Part shown: piece by piece, positions 1 to 8,403 of the stretch | Layout: every line of letters starts with the position of its first letter | Position numbering within the stretch: the first letter of the stretch is position 1 | NCBI GenBank assembly: GCA_002967695.1 | Contig: PUHN01000009.1 | Span: 31,796-95,795 of the forward strand | Length of the DNA stretch: 64,000 nucleotides | Direction: 5' to 3' | Source of the DNA: Rhodobacteraceae bacterium WD3A24 | GTDB lineage: Bacteria; Pseudomonadota; Alphaproteobacteria; Rhodobacterales; Rhodobacteraceae | Program-made: the position numbers and the translations under genes | The notes under the pieces: model-generated | The model's database searches: none | Told to the model about the DNA's origin: nothing | The model's input: only the letters and a program-made list of their open reading frames with translations

Positions 1-891
1 CATGCAGCGGATGCGGTGGGCCCGATCCTGCGGCCCGGGCGGCTGCGCCTTCAGTATCGGCGGGATCGTGAAGATCGTGTGCCCGACGGTCGCGCCGCAC
101 TCGGCCGCCTGATCCCAGAAACGCGAGGCCGAGAAACGCTCGCCCACCACCACATGCGCGCCGACCATCATCGCGGGAAGAACGCCGAGCCGGCTGGCCA
201 GCCCGTGAAACAGCGGCAGGGGCGTGAAGATCACGTCCTCGCGGGTCAGCGCCACCGCGCGCAGGAAGACGCAGGCCGAGGCGAAGAACTGACCGTTGGG
301 GATCATCACGCCCTTCGACGGGCCGGTCGTCCCCGAGGTGTACATCACCGAGTGGATGTCGCGGTAGCCGCACGGGATTTCGGGATCGGCGCCCTCGGTC
401 AGCCGAAGCGCCTCGTAGGAGATCAGCTCGGCCTTGCCCTGCGGAAGCTCGACCCCGGACGTGCCGCCCACCACCGCGACCCAGTCGAGCCCGGCATAGA
501 CCTCGGGCGCCAGGCTGTGCAGCGACTCGACCAGGCTGTGATGCACCACGATCCCGCGCGCCGCCGTCTCGCGCAGTGGCGCGTCCAGCATGAAGCCGCG
601 ATACTGCGGGTTGATCGGCACCATGGCCGCGCCGCGCAGGCAGGCGCCGTACCAGGTGAACACGAACTCGGCGCAGTTGGGCATGAGCAGCGCTACGGAA
701 TCGCCGCGCCCGACGCCGCGCGCCGCCAGGCCGCGGGCGATCGAACGCGCCTCGGCGTCGGCCTCGCGGAACGACCATGTGCGGTCGGCGAAGGTCAGAT
801 AGGGCCGGTCGCCCTCGCTTTCGGCCCGTGCCCGCAGGATCGGCCCCAGCGCACGCTCCTCCAGAGGCAAGTTGTAGATGTCGTCAAGCAT
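1..891 (-). CDS. AMP-dependent acyl-CoA ligase, N-terminal part (cut by window edge)
   Basis: Adenylate-forming enzyme of the acyl-CoA synthetase family, which activates a carboxylic acid with ATP and transfers it to CoA. The 297 visible codons run from an ATG preceded by a strong GGAGGA ribosome site to the left edge without a stop. Near residues 180-190 they show the family P-loop YTSGTTGPSKGV. The C-terminal lid domain lies outside the window. Overall look is closest to crotonobetaine/carnitine- or medium-chain-acid:CoA ligases, but the substrate cannot be read. It is the last visible gene of a leftward run with a cyclase-family hydrolase and two CaiB/BaiF CoA-transferases, so it probably feeds the same catabolic route. 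Family certain; specificity unknown. Confidence 0.88.
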   Translation of the reverse strand, partial: MLDDIYNLPLEERALGPILRARAESEGDRPYLTFADRTWSFREADAEARSIARGLAARGVGRGDSVALLMPNCAEFVFTWYGACLRGAAMVPINPQYRGFMLDAPLRETAARGIVVHHSLVESLHSLAPEVYAGLDWVAVVGGTSGVELPQGKAELISYEALRLTEGADPEIPCGYRDIHSVMYTSGTTGPSKGVMIPNGQFFASACVFLRAVALTREDVIFTPLPLFHGLASRLGVLPAMMVGAHVVVGERFSASRFWDQAAECGATVGHTIFTIPPILKAQPPGPQDRAHRIRCM

Positions 892-922
892 GCTTCCTCC
901 GCGCTGCTGCGCCGCGCCCGGC

Positions 923-1822
923 TCAGGTGATCGCCAGCGGGTTGAGCGGGCTGCCCACACCGCCCGTGATCGGCAGCGGCGCTGCCACGAACAGGAATTC
1001 CGGGACGCCCGCCGCGGCGAGCTCATCGAGAACCAGCATTTCCATCAGGTAGATCCCGCAGTCGCGCACCAGTGCGCGATGGACCGGCCCGGGCCGGCCG
1101 TCCTCGGTGGGGACGACCTCGATCCCGTAATTGTCGGCCCCCACGGCGACCACGTCGCGCGCGGCCAGCCATTCGGCGGCGGCCATGCCGATGCCCGGCT
1201 CGGTGAGGAAGAACGCCGCCGCCCCCTCTTCGCGGAAGGTCGACAGCCAACCGGTGCGCACCAGCACGATCGTGCCGGCCTCGACCGTGAGCGACTGGCG
1301 TTCGGCGCAGGCGGCAAGGTCGTCATCGGTGATCACGTATTGGGGATCGAGCCTGTCGGTCCCCTTCAGCGCGCAGACGTCGAGCAGCACCCCGCGCCCG
1401 ACGATGGCCGGCAGCTTCTCGATGCCGCATGTCGCGGCTCCGTTCGAGCGTACCCCGCTGAGCGGGTGGTCGTTGAAGAGCCGGCCCTCGTCGCCGACAT
1501 GCGCCAGGGCATCGACATGCGTGCCGACATGCTCGCCCATCATGACGACGCCGTCGGTGGTCTCGAAGCCGCCCTTGCGGCGCAGACCCGCGGCGAAGTC
1601 GCCCCCGTCGCGCGTCATGTAGTGCTGCGGCCCCGGGCGGTTGGGCGGCACCGGGGTGGTGCGCGCGCCGATGGGCAGCCCGAGCGGGTAGACATCGCCC
1701 CGACCCACCAGCCCTGCCGCCGCGGCGACGCGCTCGGGGGTCAGCAGATTGCCCGCGCCGCGCTCGTCGTCGTCCCCCCAGCGGCCCCAGTTGCGCTCGC
1801 GCATGTCGATGGCATCAGTCAT
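923..1822 (-). CDS. Cyclase family protein (kynurenine formamidase-like metal hydrolase)
   Basis: A 299-residue member of the cyclase family (Pfam Cyclase), metal-dependent hydrolases that include kynurenine formamidase. The diagnostic metal motif HxGTHxDxxxH is visible at residues 98-108. The chosen ATG overlaps the stop of the upstream CoA-transferase by four bases (TCAT on the plus strand), indicating translational coupling. The reading frame stays open upstream into that gene, but only because of antisense G+C bias. Members of this family often sit in clusters for ring-derived or hydroxy acids, where they open lactones or amides. Here the neighbours suggest a step on a CoA-linked catabolic intermediate. 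Substrate not identifiable. Confidence 0.85.
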   Translation of the reverse strand: MTDAIDMRERNWGRWGDDDERGAGNLLTPERVAAAAGLVGRGDVYPLGLPIGARTTPVPPNRPGPQHYMTRDGGDFAAGLRRKGGFETTDGVVMMGEHVGTHVDALAHVGDEGRLFNDHPLSGVRSNGAATCGIEKLPAIVGRGVLLDVCALKGTDRLDPQYVITDDDLAACAERQSLTVEAGTIVLVRTGWLSTFREEGAAAFFLTEPGIGMAAAEWLAARDVVAVGADNYGIEVVPTEDGRPGPVHRALVRDCGIYLMEMLVLDELAAAGVPEFLFVAAPLPITGGVGSPLNPLAIT

Positions 1823-2988
1823 TGCGCCGCCCGCGCCGACCGTCCGGTGCTGTCCCAGCCATGTTCGAGTATCTCCTCGGTGTGCTCGCCCGGCGCGGGA
1901 GGCGGCGCGACCGAGACCGGCCGGCGCGCGAACTGCCACGGCGTCCCCGGCGCCATGAGCGTGCCCCAATGCGCCGTCTCCATGGGCCCGACCAGCCCGG
2001 CGTCCCGGTAGTGGACGTGGTGCTTGAAATCGTCGAAGCAGGTCGGCTTGGCACAGGGCACGCGGGCCTTGGCTAGCTCGCGCAGCCAGTGCCCCGAGGA
2101 ACGTGTTGCGAATACCTCCGCGAGGGCCGAGTCCAGAGCCTCGCGGTTTTCGACGCGGGCGGGATTGTCGGCGAAACGCGGATCGTCGGCGAGTTCGGCA
2201 CGGCCGAGCGCCTCGCACAGCCGCCGCCACTGCGCCTGAGACGTGGCCGAGACAACGATATCGGAATCGAGCGTGGCATAGGCCCGGTCGGGGGCGAGAT
2301 AGGTGATCCCGGTGCCCATCGGCCGGGGGGCGCCGCCGCTGAGATGCTCGCCGATGCGGACGCGCTGAAGCGCCATCGCGGCCTCGACCATGGTGACCCG
2401 CACCAGCCGCCCCTTTCCGGTGCGCTGGCGTTCGAGCAGCCCCGCAAGCACCCCCTGCACGATGCACAGCGAGGTGTTCACGTCGAAATGGCCGTACCAG
2501 CGCACCCGCTGGCGGGGCCCGCCGGGGCGGCCATTGACCGATGTCGAACCCGAGAAGGCCTGAATATGCGGGTCCGTCGCACCGATCTTGACCATCGGCC
2601 CGCTCCAGCCGAACCCCGACGCCGAGGCATAGACGAGCCGAGGATTGAGCGCGGAGAGTTCCGCCCAGCCGAGCCCGATCCGCTCGGTCACACCGGGGCG
2701 GAAGTTTTCGATGAAGACGTCGCCGCCGGCGATGAGGTCGTGCGCGGCGCGCTTGCCCGCCTCGCTCTTCATGTCGACTTCCAGCCCGAGCTTGCCGTAG
2801 TTCATCGACAGATACGTCGTCGCGAGCCCGTTCTGCGTGGGCAGGATGTTGCGGATGAAATCGCCCTGCGGCGACTCCAGCTTGATGACGCGGGCGCCGA
2901 GCTGGGCAAGCAGCGAGCCCGCCCATGGCCCCACGGCGCCGGCGCTGGCATCCACGACCCGGACGCCCTCGAGCGGCCCGCCCGTCAT
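1819..2988 (-). CDS. CaiB/BaiF (family III) CoA-transferase, catalytic-type subunit
   Basis: A 389-residue family III CoA-transferase, which moves CoA between carboxylic acids. The N-terminus (PLEGVRVVDASAGAVGP) and the SGFGWSGP segment are typical. The catalytic aspartate expected from formyl-CoA transferase is present as Asp169 in the segment HFDVNT. The gene overlaps the next CoA-transferase upstream by four bases (2985-2988) and the cyclase gene downstream by four. The tandem partner has lost the equivalent aspartate, so this protein may be the active half of a heteromeric enzyme. This is an inference modelled on two-subunit family III enzymes such as benzylsuccinate CoA-transferase. The acyl substrate is unknown. 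Confidence 0.9.
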   Translation of the reverse strand: MTGGPLEGVRVVDASAGAVGPWAGSLLAQLGARVIKLESPQGDFIRNILPTQNGLATTYLSMNYGKLGLEVDMKSEAGKRAAHDLIAGGDVFIENFRPGVTERIGLGWAELSALNPRLVYASASGFGWSGPMVKIGATDPHIQAFSGSTSVNGRPGGPRQRVRWYGHFDVNTSLCIVQGVLAGLLERQRTGKGRLVRVTMVEAAMALQRVRIGEHLSGGAPRPMGTGITYLAPDRAYATLDSDIVVSATSQAQWRRLCEALGRAELADDPRFADNPARVENREALDSALAEVFATRSSGHWLRELAKARVPCAKPTCFDDFKHHVHYRDAGLVGPMETAHWGTLMAPGTPWQFARRPVSVAPPPAPGEHTEEILEHGWDSTGRSARAAQ

Positions 2989-4124
2989 TGTCCGTCCTCC
3001 CGGCTTCGGCCCGCCGCGTCCGGATCGGGTGGGGCGGTCAGCACGGATTGCGTGGTGCGACCCCCATCAAAGCGAAACGGCGTGCCCACCTGCAGCCCGT
3101 GCCCCTCCACCTCGACCAGCGCGTCGAGATGCTCCAACTGCGGATGCGCGAGCAGCTCGGCGTAGTCGTGAAACTTTACCGAGATGCCATCCAGATCATT
3201 GATGATGCGGGAGGCTTCGGCACTGGTCATGCGTGCGAAGCTGGGGCGATATACATCGCCATGGGTGGCCTTGCGATCGCCGATATAGATGGTCGAGCGC
3301 CAGTCGTCGTAATCGGGATCGTCGGGCAGATCCTCCAGCCCGACGATCCGGCAGAACTCGACCCAGGCGTCGCGCATCCCGTGGCGGAAATCAAAGGTCA
3401 CCTGCCCGTCCTTCGTCTCCCAGCCGATGTCGGGCTCCCAGTGGGGGCCGTTCAGATGGAACCCCGCCCAGAAATCCGGGTTGGTCTGCGCGGCCAGAAG
3501 GATCGACTTGAGCGAAAGCACCTGCCCCAGCACGGAAATCGTGGCGTGGTCGCCCTCGCCGCTCTCGCCCCGGCGAAAGAGCGCGGCGAGAACCGCCTGC
3601 ACGGCGTGCATCCCCGCCCCGACCGAGGCGATCTCATAGCCCACCCGGCACGGCGCATCGCGGCTCCCGGCATAGCGCATGAAGCCCGACAACGCCTGAT
3701 GAACCAGCTCGGAGCCCGCCATCCCGGCAAGCTCGCCCGTCGGGCCTAGATCGGTCAGCTCGCACACCACCAGCCCCGGCCGCCGCGCCTGCTCGGCGCG
3801 CCAGTCGATGCCGGCGCTTTTGGCCGTCTCGGGGTCGGCGTGGACGACAACGACATCCGCCCCGCCAACGAGATCGAGCAGGCCATCGCGCCCCGCGGGG
3901 GTGGCTACATCGAGACAGACACTGCGCTTGCCGCGATTGAGATGGGCGAAAACCGGCGCCGCATCCCCCTCGAACCATGCGCGCGCCCGGTCCCCCTGCG
4001 GCGGCTCGACCTTGACCACATCCGCGCCGAGATCGGCCAGCTGCATGCCGCAGACCGGGCCCGGAATTCCCTCCGCGAATTCGACCACCCTAATTCCGTC
4101 AAGAATTAACGGAGATTCTTCCAT
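2985..4124 (-). CDS. CaiB/BaiF (family III) CoA-transferase homologue lacking the catalytic Asp
   Basis: First gene of the leftward operon; 379 residues of family III CoA-transferase. An in-frame ATG lies 21 bases further upstream, but the ATG at 4124 has GGAG about eight bases before it and gives the normal family N-terminus (LILDGIRVVEFAEGIPGP). Ungapped comparison with formyl-CoA transferase and with the next gene puts Ser167 (segment GYEIASVGAG) where the nucleophilic aspartate normally is. It could be a non-catalytic subunit of a heteromer, an enzyme with another activity, or a decayed copy. The clean, uninterrupted frame argues against decay. It is read divergently from a LysR regulator across an A+T-rich spacer. 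Confidence 0.87.
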   Translation of the reverse strand: MEESPLILDGIRVVEFAEGIPGPVCGMQLADLGADVVKVEPPQGDRARAWFEGDAAPVFAHLNRGKRSVCLDVATPAGRDGLLDLVGGADVVVVHADPETAKSAGIDWRAEQARRPGLVVCELTDLGPTGELAGMAGSELVHQALSGFMRYAGSRDAPCRVGYEIASVGAGMHAVQAVLAALFRRGESGEGDHATISVLGQVLSLKSILLAAQTNPDFWAGFHLNGPHWEPDIGWETKDGQVTFDFRHGMRDAWVEFCRIVGLEDLPDDPDYDDWRSTIYIGDRKATHGDVYRPSFARMTSAEASRIINDLDGISVKFHDYAELLAHPQLEHLDALVEVEGHGLQVGTPFRFDGGRTTQSVLTAPPDPDAAGRSREDGQ

Positions 4125-4154
4125 GAAAACTCCATTCCCCAGCATTACGAATTA

Positions 4155-4180
4155 CGAATTTTTGTTAATTCGAAAATTCG
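4155..4180. promoter_or_regulatory. Inverted repeat in the LysR divergent spacer (candidate operator)
   Basis: CGAATTTT (4155-4162) and AAAATTCG (4173-4180) form a perfect 8-base inverted repeat with a 10-base spacer. An inner overlapping pair CGAATT/AATTCG and a direct ATTACGA repeat (4144-4157) lie in the same A+T-rich stretch. LysR-type regulators bind dyads of this T-N11-A kind between divergently read genes, so this is a reasonable binding site for the neighbouring regulator. A TATAAT-like box follows at about 4235-4240 on the plus strand. Confidence 0.5.
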
Positions 4181-4285
4181 CTTGAAAGTGGTCTCCAAAA
4201 ACATCATAGCGTTCGGGAGGCAAACGCGTCTAAGATATAATATGCATTCATGCGATGCTGTTCCGGCATGGGGAGTGCGCTCGCT

Positions 4286-5281
4286 GTGGAACTGACAAGG
4301 ATACAGCTGCGCGAGCTTCGGTACTTCGTGCATGTGGCCGAGCTGAAGAGCTTCACGCGGGCCTCCGTCCATCTGCGGATCGCCCAGCCGGCCCTCAGTC
4401 GCCAGATCAAGAAGCTCGAGGACGATCTGGGCATTCAGCTTCTGGTCCGCTCGGCGCAGGGGGTGGAGCTGACCGATGCGGGGATTCTTCTGCTCGAACG
4501 CTCGCGGCGCATCCTGCGCCAGGTCGCCCAGACGCTCGAGGATGTCCGCGCGCAAGCCGGGTCGGTTTCCGGGACGATCACGCTGGGCGTGCCCCCGGCG
4601 GCCGGCGAGCTGCTCGTCCCCGGCGTCATGAGCGCGCTGGCCCAAGCGCATCCGCAGCTGCGGCTCAACATCGTCGAGGGGTTCAGCGGGTTTCTCTATG
4701 AACGTCTCGTCAAGCAGGAAATGAACCTCGCACTGGTTCATAACCCTGCCCAGCACAGGGATGTCGACACCTATCCGCTGCTTGTCGAGCCGATGTATCT
4801 GATCGGCCCGGCCGTGGGGCGTGGGGAGACACTAACCGCCCATGAGGCAACGGAACTTTCCGACCTGCCGCTCATCCTGCCGGCACGGCCACACAGCCTG
4901 CGGATGCTGGCGGAAAAGATCTACGGCGATCTCGGGCTCAGCTTCAACCTGCGCTACGAGATCGACGGGCTCAACCTGATCCGCGCCCTTGTCGCCGACG
5001 GGCAGGGGTATACGCTTCTGACATACGGCTCGGTCTATCACCAGATCGCCGACGGGCGATTGTCGGCGCGGCGCCTCGAAAACCCCGAACTGACGTGGCG
5101 CCTGATGCTCGCCAGCCTGGCCGACCAGCGCAAGTCGCAGGCGCTGCGCACCGTCATCGACATCATTCACGCTCAGGTGCACAAGCTCGTCGACAACGAT
5201 CTGTGGCGGGGTCACCCCCAATACCCGCAGGAGGTGGAAGAGATGCCGATACCGCCATTGGCCGGAGAGACGCAGAAATGA
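4286..5281 (+). CDS. LysR family transcriptional regulator
   Basis: DNA-binding regulator with the N-terminal LysR winged helix (RELRYFVHVAELKSFTRASVHLRIAQPALS onward) followed by an inducer-binding periplasmic-protein-like domain; 331 residues from the start chosen. I prefer the GTG at 4286 because GGGGAG lies ten bases upstream and the protein then begins MELTRIQLRELRYF. In-frame ATGs at 4250 and 4268 are alternatives with no visible ribosome site. It lies between the two divergent arms of the acyl-CoA cluster and its stop overlaps the thiolase-like gene start by four bases. It therefore most likely controls both arms, with an acid or acyl-CoA of the pathway as effector. Confidence 0.9.
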   Translation: MELTRIQLRELRYFVHVAELKSFTRASVHLRIAQPALSRQIKKLEDDLGIQLLVRSAQGVELTDAGILLLERSRRILRQVAQTLEDVRAQAGSVSGTITLGVPPAAGELLVPGVMSALAQAHPQLRLNIVEGFSGFLYERLVKQEMNLALVHNPAQHRDVDTYPLLVEPMYLIGPAVGRGETLTAHEATELSDLPLILPARPHSLRMLAEKIYGDLGLSFNLRYEIDGLNLIRALVADGQGYTLLTYGSVYHQIADGRLSARRLENPELTWRLMLASLADQRKSQALRTVIDIIHAQVHKLVDNDLWRGHPQYPQEVEEMPIPPLAGETQK

Positions 5282-6462
5282 GTGCAGGGCAGGCCACGCC
5301 GCGGCTTTCGCCCGGTGGCGCCGCCGTCATCGGCGTGGGGCATACCGACTGGGCGGAGGACTACCGCCGCACCCGCGCCGGCGAGCGGCCCGGAACATCG
5401 GAGAGCTATGCCGCGCGGGCATTCGTCCGCGCGCTGGCCGATTCCGGGATCGGGAAATCCGAGATCGACGGGCTCATCGTCGGCCCGACCACACCCTATG
5501 AGCGAACCGCGGAATCGCTGGGCCTCAATCCGCGATGGGGCGGGCAGGAGGACGCTGTCGGCGCGGTCGTCAATGCCGTCATGGCCATTCAAACCGGCAT
5601 GGCCGAGGTCGTCGCGCTGGTCTACGGCAATGACCAGCGCTCGGCGAAGGTCCAGTATGGCGGGCCGCAGGCAGCCGGCGGAGACCGCTACCTGTCCTAC
5701 ATTTATCACGCGCCCTGGGGGCTGACCTCGCAGGGGGCGCTCTACGCCCTGATGTTTCAGCGCTACAAGGAAATCCACGGAATTACCGAGCGCGAGCTGG
5801 GCGAGGTCGCAGTCGCGCAGCGGCTCGCGGCGTCGCTCAACGACAACGCCATCATGCGCAAGCGGCTCACCATCGAGGATTACATGGAGGCGCGCTATAT
5901 CTGTGCCCCGCTGCGGCTCTACGACTACTGCCTGATCAATGATGGCGGCGTGGCCCTCGTCATCGCCTCGGCCGACCGGGCGCGGCGGGCCGCCGGCGCA
6001 GCGGTGGGGATACGCGGCGTGGGACGGTCCGACCTCAACGCGGGCGCCACCACCTTCGAGCCGCGGCTGACACAGTTCTACCGTCCGGCCCAGCAGGCGG
6101 CGGGGCGGGCGAGCTACGAGATGGCCGGTGTGGGGCCGCAGGACATGGACGCCGTCCAGATCTATGACAGTTTCTCCTGCCACATCCCCTTTGCACTGGA
6201 GGGCTTCGGGTATTGCGGCGAGGGCGAGGCGGGCCGCTTCATGCGCGACCACGGCATCAGCCTCGAACGCGGGCTGCCGGTCAACACCGCCGGCGGCCAT
6301 CTTTCGGAGACCTACATGCAGGGCTGGGCGCACCAGATCGAGGCCGTTCGGCAGGTGCGCGGCGAATGCGGCGCGCGACAGGTCCCCGGCTGCCGGCATG
6401 TTCAGTATTGCTCCGACGTCGCGGGAAAGGCGTTCTCGATCATCTATGGAGAGCCGGCATGA
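5278..6462 (+). CDS. Thiolase-fold (lipid-transfer/SCP-x type) protein without N-terminal nucleophilic Cys
   Basis: A 394-residue thiolase-superfamily protein starting at the ATG that overlaps the regulator stop (ATGA). The C-terminal half carries the NTAGGHLSETYMQGWAHQ segment and the GARQVPGC region typical of SCP-x/lipid-transfer thiolases. The N-terminal half has no cysteine at all; the first Cys residues are in the YICAPLRLYDYC segment. The classical acyl-accepting Cys is therefore absent and ordinary thiolysis is unlikely. Thiolase-fold proteins of this kind paired with a DUF35 protein are known as retro-aldolases in steroid side-chain degradation (the Ltp2 type). The following gene is such a DUF35 protein, overlapping by four bases, so an aldolase-type complex is a fair inference. 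Confidence 0.87.
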   Translation: MSAGQATPRLSPGGAAVIGVGHTDWAEDYRRTRAGERPGTSESYAARAFVRALADSGIGKSEIDGLIVGPTTPYERTAESLGLNPRWGGQEDAVGAVVNAVMAIQTGMAEVVALVYGNDQRSAKVQYGGPQAAGGDRYLSYIYHAPWGLTSQGALYALMFQRYKEIHGITERELGEVAVAQRLAASLNDNAIMRKRLTIEDYMEARYICAPLRLYDYCLINDGGVALVIASADRARRAAGAAVGIRGVGRSDLNAGATTFEPRLTQFYRPAQQAAGRASYEMAGVGPQDMDAVQIYDSFSCHIPFALEGFGYCGEGEAGRFMRDHGISLERGLPVNTAGGHLSETYMQGWAHQIEAVRQVRGECGARQVPGCRHVQYCSDVAGKAFSIIYGEPA

Positions 6463-6908
6463 CCCCGACGACATGGCCCGAGCCATTTCCCGACCCGGTG
6501 GCGCGGCCCGCCGACGAGCCCTTCTGGCAGAGCGTGCAGGCGCACCGCATGGCGCTCCAGAAATGCGCAGGCTGCGGCCATGTCCGCTATCCCGCCGCGG
6601 CGCATTGTCCGCAATGCCTGTCGGAAGCGGCCACGTGGCAACAGATCGCCGGCACGGCTGAACTGGTTTCGTGGTGCACGTTTCACCGCCAGTATCTGCC
6701 CGCCTTCCCGCCGCCGCACACGGTCGCCGTCGGCCGCCTCGCCGAGGGGCCGCTGTTTGTCGCGATGCTGCTCGACGGGGCGCCGCCGGACGGCGCGGCG
6801 GGCCGGGCGTTGAGCATCGACTATGTCACCGATCCCGAAGGGCGGGTTCTGCCGGCCTTCCGGCAGCACCCCGCGGGCCGCGACGCCAAAGAGGAGGAGA
6901 CGCAATGA
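6459..6908 (+). CDS. Zn-ribbon/OB-fold (DUF35) protein, partner of the thiolase-like protein
   Basis: A 149-residue protein with an N-terminal rubredoxin-like zinc ribbon (CAGCGHVRYP followed by CPQCLSEA) and a C-terminal OB fold, the standard architecture of DUF35/ChsH2-type proteins. In characterised cases this domain binds acyl-CoA and is an obligatory partner of the thiolase-fold subunit. The ATG overlaps the stop of the thiolase-like gene (ATGA), which fits equimolar production of two subunits. It probably has no catalytic role of its own. Confidence 0.88.
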   Translation: MTPTTWPEPFPDPVARPADEPFWQSVQAHRMALQKCAGCGHVRYPAAAHCPQCLSEAATWQQIAGTAELVSWCTFHRQYLPAFPPPHTVAVGRLAEGPLFVAMLLDGAPPDGAAGRALSIDYVTDPEGRVLPAFRQHPAGRDAKEEETQ

Positions 6909-7774
6909 GCACGCCAAAAGAAGGCCCCGGAGCACATATTCACAGGGTCGGCGATGCCGAGGTCATCATACTCGCCGACGGCTATCGCCGCTTTCCCCTG
7001 CCCGACGGGTTCGTGACCAATGCCGCGCGCGAGGATGTCAGCCGCGCCCTGGTCGAGGCGGGCATGCCCGCCGACGAGATGACGATCCATTTCAATCCGG
7101 CGGTGATCCGCCATCGCGGCCGGACGGTTCTGATCGACACCGGCAACGGCCCGGCCGCCGCCGCCGAGGAGGGCACCACCCGCGGCCTGCTCATGGCCTC
7201 TCTTGCGCAGGCCGGCATCAGCCCGTCCGAAATCGACACTGTGGCGATCTCGCATTTTCACGGCGATCATGTGAACGGCCTGGTCGACAGCTCCAACGCA
7301 CCCGCCTTCCCGCAGGCCGAGGTGCTCGTGCCCGAGCGGGAATGGACATACTGGATGGAGGAGGTGGCCGACGGCCCGGCCGATCAGCGTATCAAGGACA
7401 TGGCCCGGGCGACGCGCGCCGTCTTCGCCGGCGTCGAAGACCGCGTGACCCGCTACGGGTGGGATCAGGAAATCGCGCCGGGCCTATTCGCGGTGGCCAC
7501 GCCCGGCCATACGCCCGGCCACACGTCGTTCCGCCTCGAGTCGGACGGCGACGCCCTGTTCATCCTGTCGGACGTCACAAACAACCCCGCATTGTTCGCG
7601 CGTCACCCCGGCTGGCACGCCGTCTTCGACATGGACCCGAAAAAGGCCGAAGCCACGCGCCGGCGCATCTATGACATGCTGTGCGACACCGAACTGCCGG
7701 TTCTGGGATTCCACTTCCCCTTCCCCGCGATCGGCCGCGCGGTCCGCGAGGGCGACGGCTACAGGATCGTCTGA
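6905..7774 (+). CDS. MBL-fold metallo-hydrolase
   Basis: A 289-residue metallo-beta-lactamase-fold hydrolase with the dinuclear metal motif SHFHGDHVNG around residues 116-125, a second histidine in TPGHTPGHTS, and a C-terminal GFHFPFP segment seen in the lactonase/arylsulfatase-like branch. It starts at an ATG overlapping the DUF35 stop by four bases and ends the rightward arm of the acyl-CoA cluster. Likely reactions are lactone, ester or thioester hydrolysis of a pathway intermediate; which one cannot be told. No signal peptide, so cytoplasmic. Confidence 0.88.
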   Translation: MSTPKEGPGAHIHRVGDAEVIILADGYRRFPLPDGFVTNAAREDVSRALVEAGMPADEMTIHFNPAVIRHRGRTVLIDTGNGPAAAAEEGTTRGLLMASLAQAGISPSEIDTVAISHFHGDHVNGLVDSSNAPAFPQAEVLVPEREWTYWMEEVADGPADQRIKDMARATRAVFAGVEDRVTRYGWDQEIAPGLFAVATPGHTPGHTSFRLESDGDALFILSDVTNNPALFARHPGWHAVFDMDPKKAEATRRRIYDMLCDTELPVLGFHFPFPAIGRAVREGDGYRIV

Positions 7775-7863
7775 CCGCGTCGGGGGGTATGGAGGGCGCC
7801 GGCGCGCCTTCCCGCCGGCCCGCGCGGATGCGGCGGCGGGAGCGCGGCGCCCGGTGCCGGCTC

Positions 7864-8403
7864 CTAAAGCCCCTCGAAGCTGCACAGCGACCGCACCTCG
7901 ACGCCCATCGCCTCCAGCGCCTTGCGCCCGTTCAGGGCGGGAAGCTCGACGACAAAGGCGCAGCCGGCCACCTCTGCGCCCAACCGCTCGATCAGGCGAA
8001 TGCCCGCCTCGGCCGTGCCCCCCGTGGCGAGGAGATCGTCGATCAGGAGCACCCGCTCGCCGGGGTCGAGCGCATCGTCATGCATTTCCACGACGGCCTC
8101 GCCATATTCGAGCTGATAGCTCTCGCTGAGCGTCGCGGCGGGCAGCTTGCCCTGTTTGCGGATCGGAACGAAGCCGAGCGAAAGCTGGTGCGCCACCGCC
8201 CCGCCCAGAATGAATCCGCGCGCCTCCAGCGCGGCGACCTTGTCGATGGGCGCCCCCAGATAGGGCTGGACGAGTTCATCCACCGCCATGCGGAATCCGC
8301 GCGGATCGCCGAAGAGCGTCGTGACGTCGCGGAACATGATCCCCTCATGCGGAAAATCGGGGATCGTGCGGATATAGTCTCGGACACTGTTGCGATCGGG
8401 CAT
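7864..8403 (-). CDS. apt: Adenine phosphoribosyltransferase
   Basis: Converts adenine and PRPP to AMP in purine salvage. The 179-residue length is normal. The PRPP-binding motif [14 protein letters not shown] is near residues 123-136 and the N-terminus has the family pattern ([20 protein letters not shown]). Its ATG overlaps by one base the stop of the small membrane-protein gene upstream, which in turn overlaps mtnP. MTA phosphorylase releases adenine, the substrate of this enzyme, so the operon order makes a two-step salvage route. Confidence 0.96.
   Translation of the reverse strand: MPDRNSVRDYIRTIPDFPHEGIMFRDVTTLFGDPRGFRMAVDELVQPYLGAPIDKVAALEARGFILGGAVAHQLSLGFVPIRKQGKLPAATLSESYQLEYGEAVVEMHDDALDPGERVLLIDDLLATGGTAEAGIRLIERLGAEVAGCAFVVELPALNGRKALEAMGVEVRSLCSFEGL

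Noticed and set aside
923..2926. One continuous 667-codon frame spanning the cyclase gene and most of the CoA-transferase gene
   Set aside because: Only the 3' part (923-1822) codes a recognisable protein; the upstream part is an out-of-frame, Arg/Ala-rich reading of the CoA-transferase gene.
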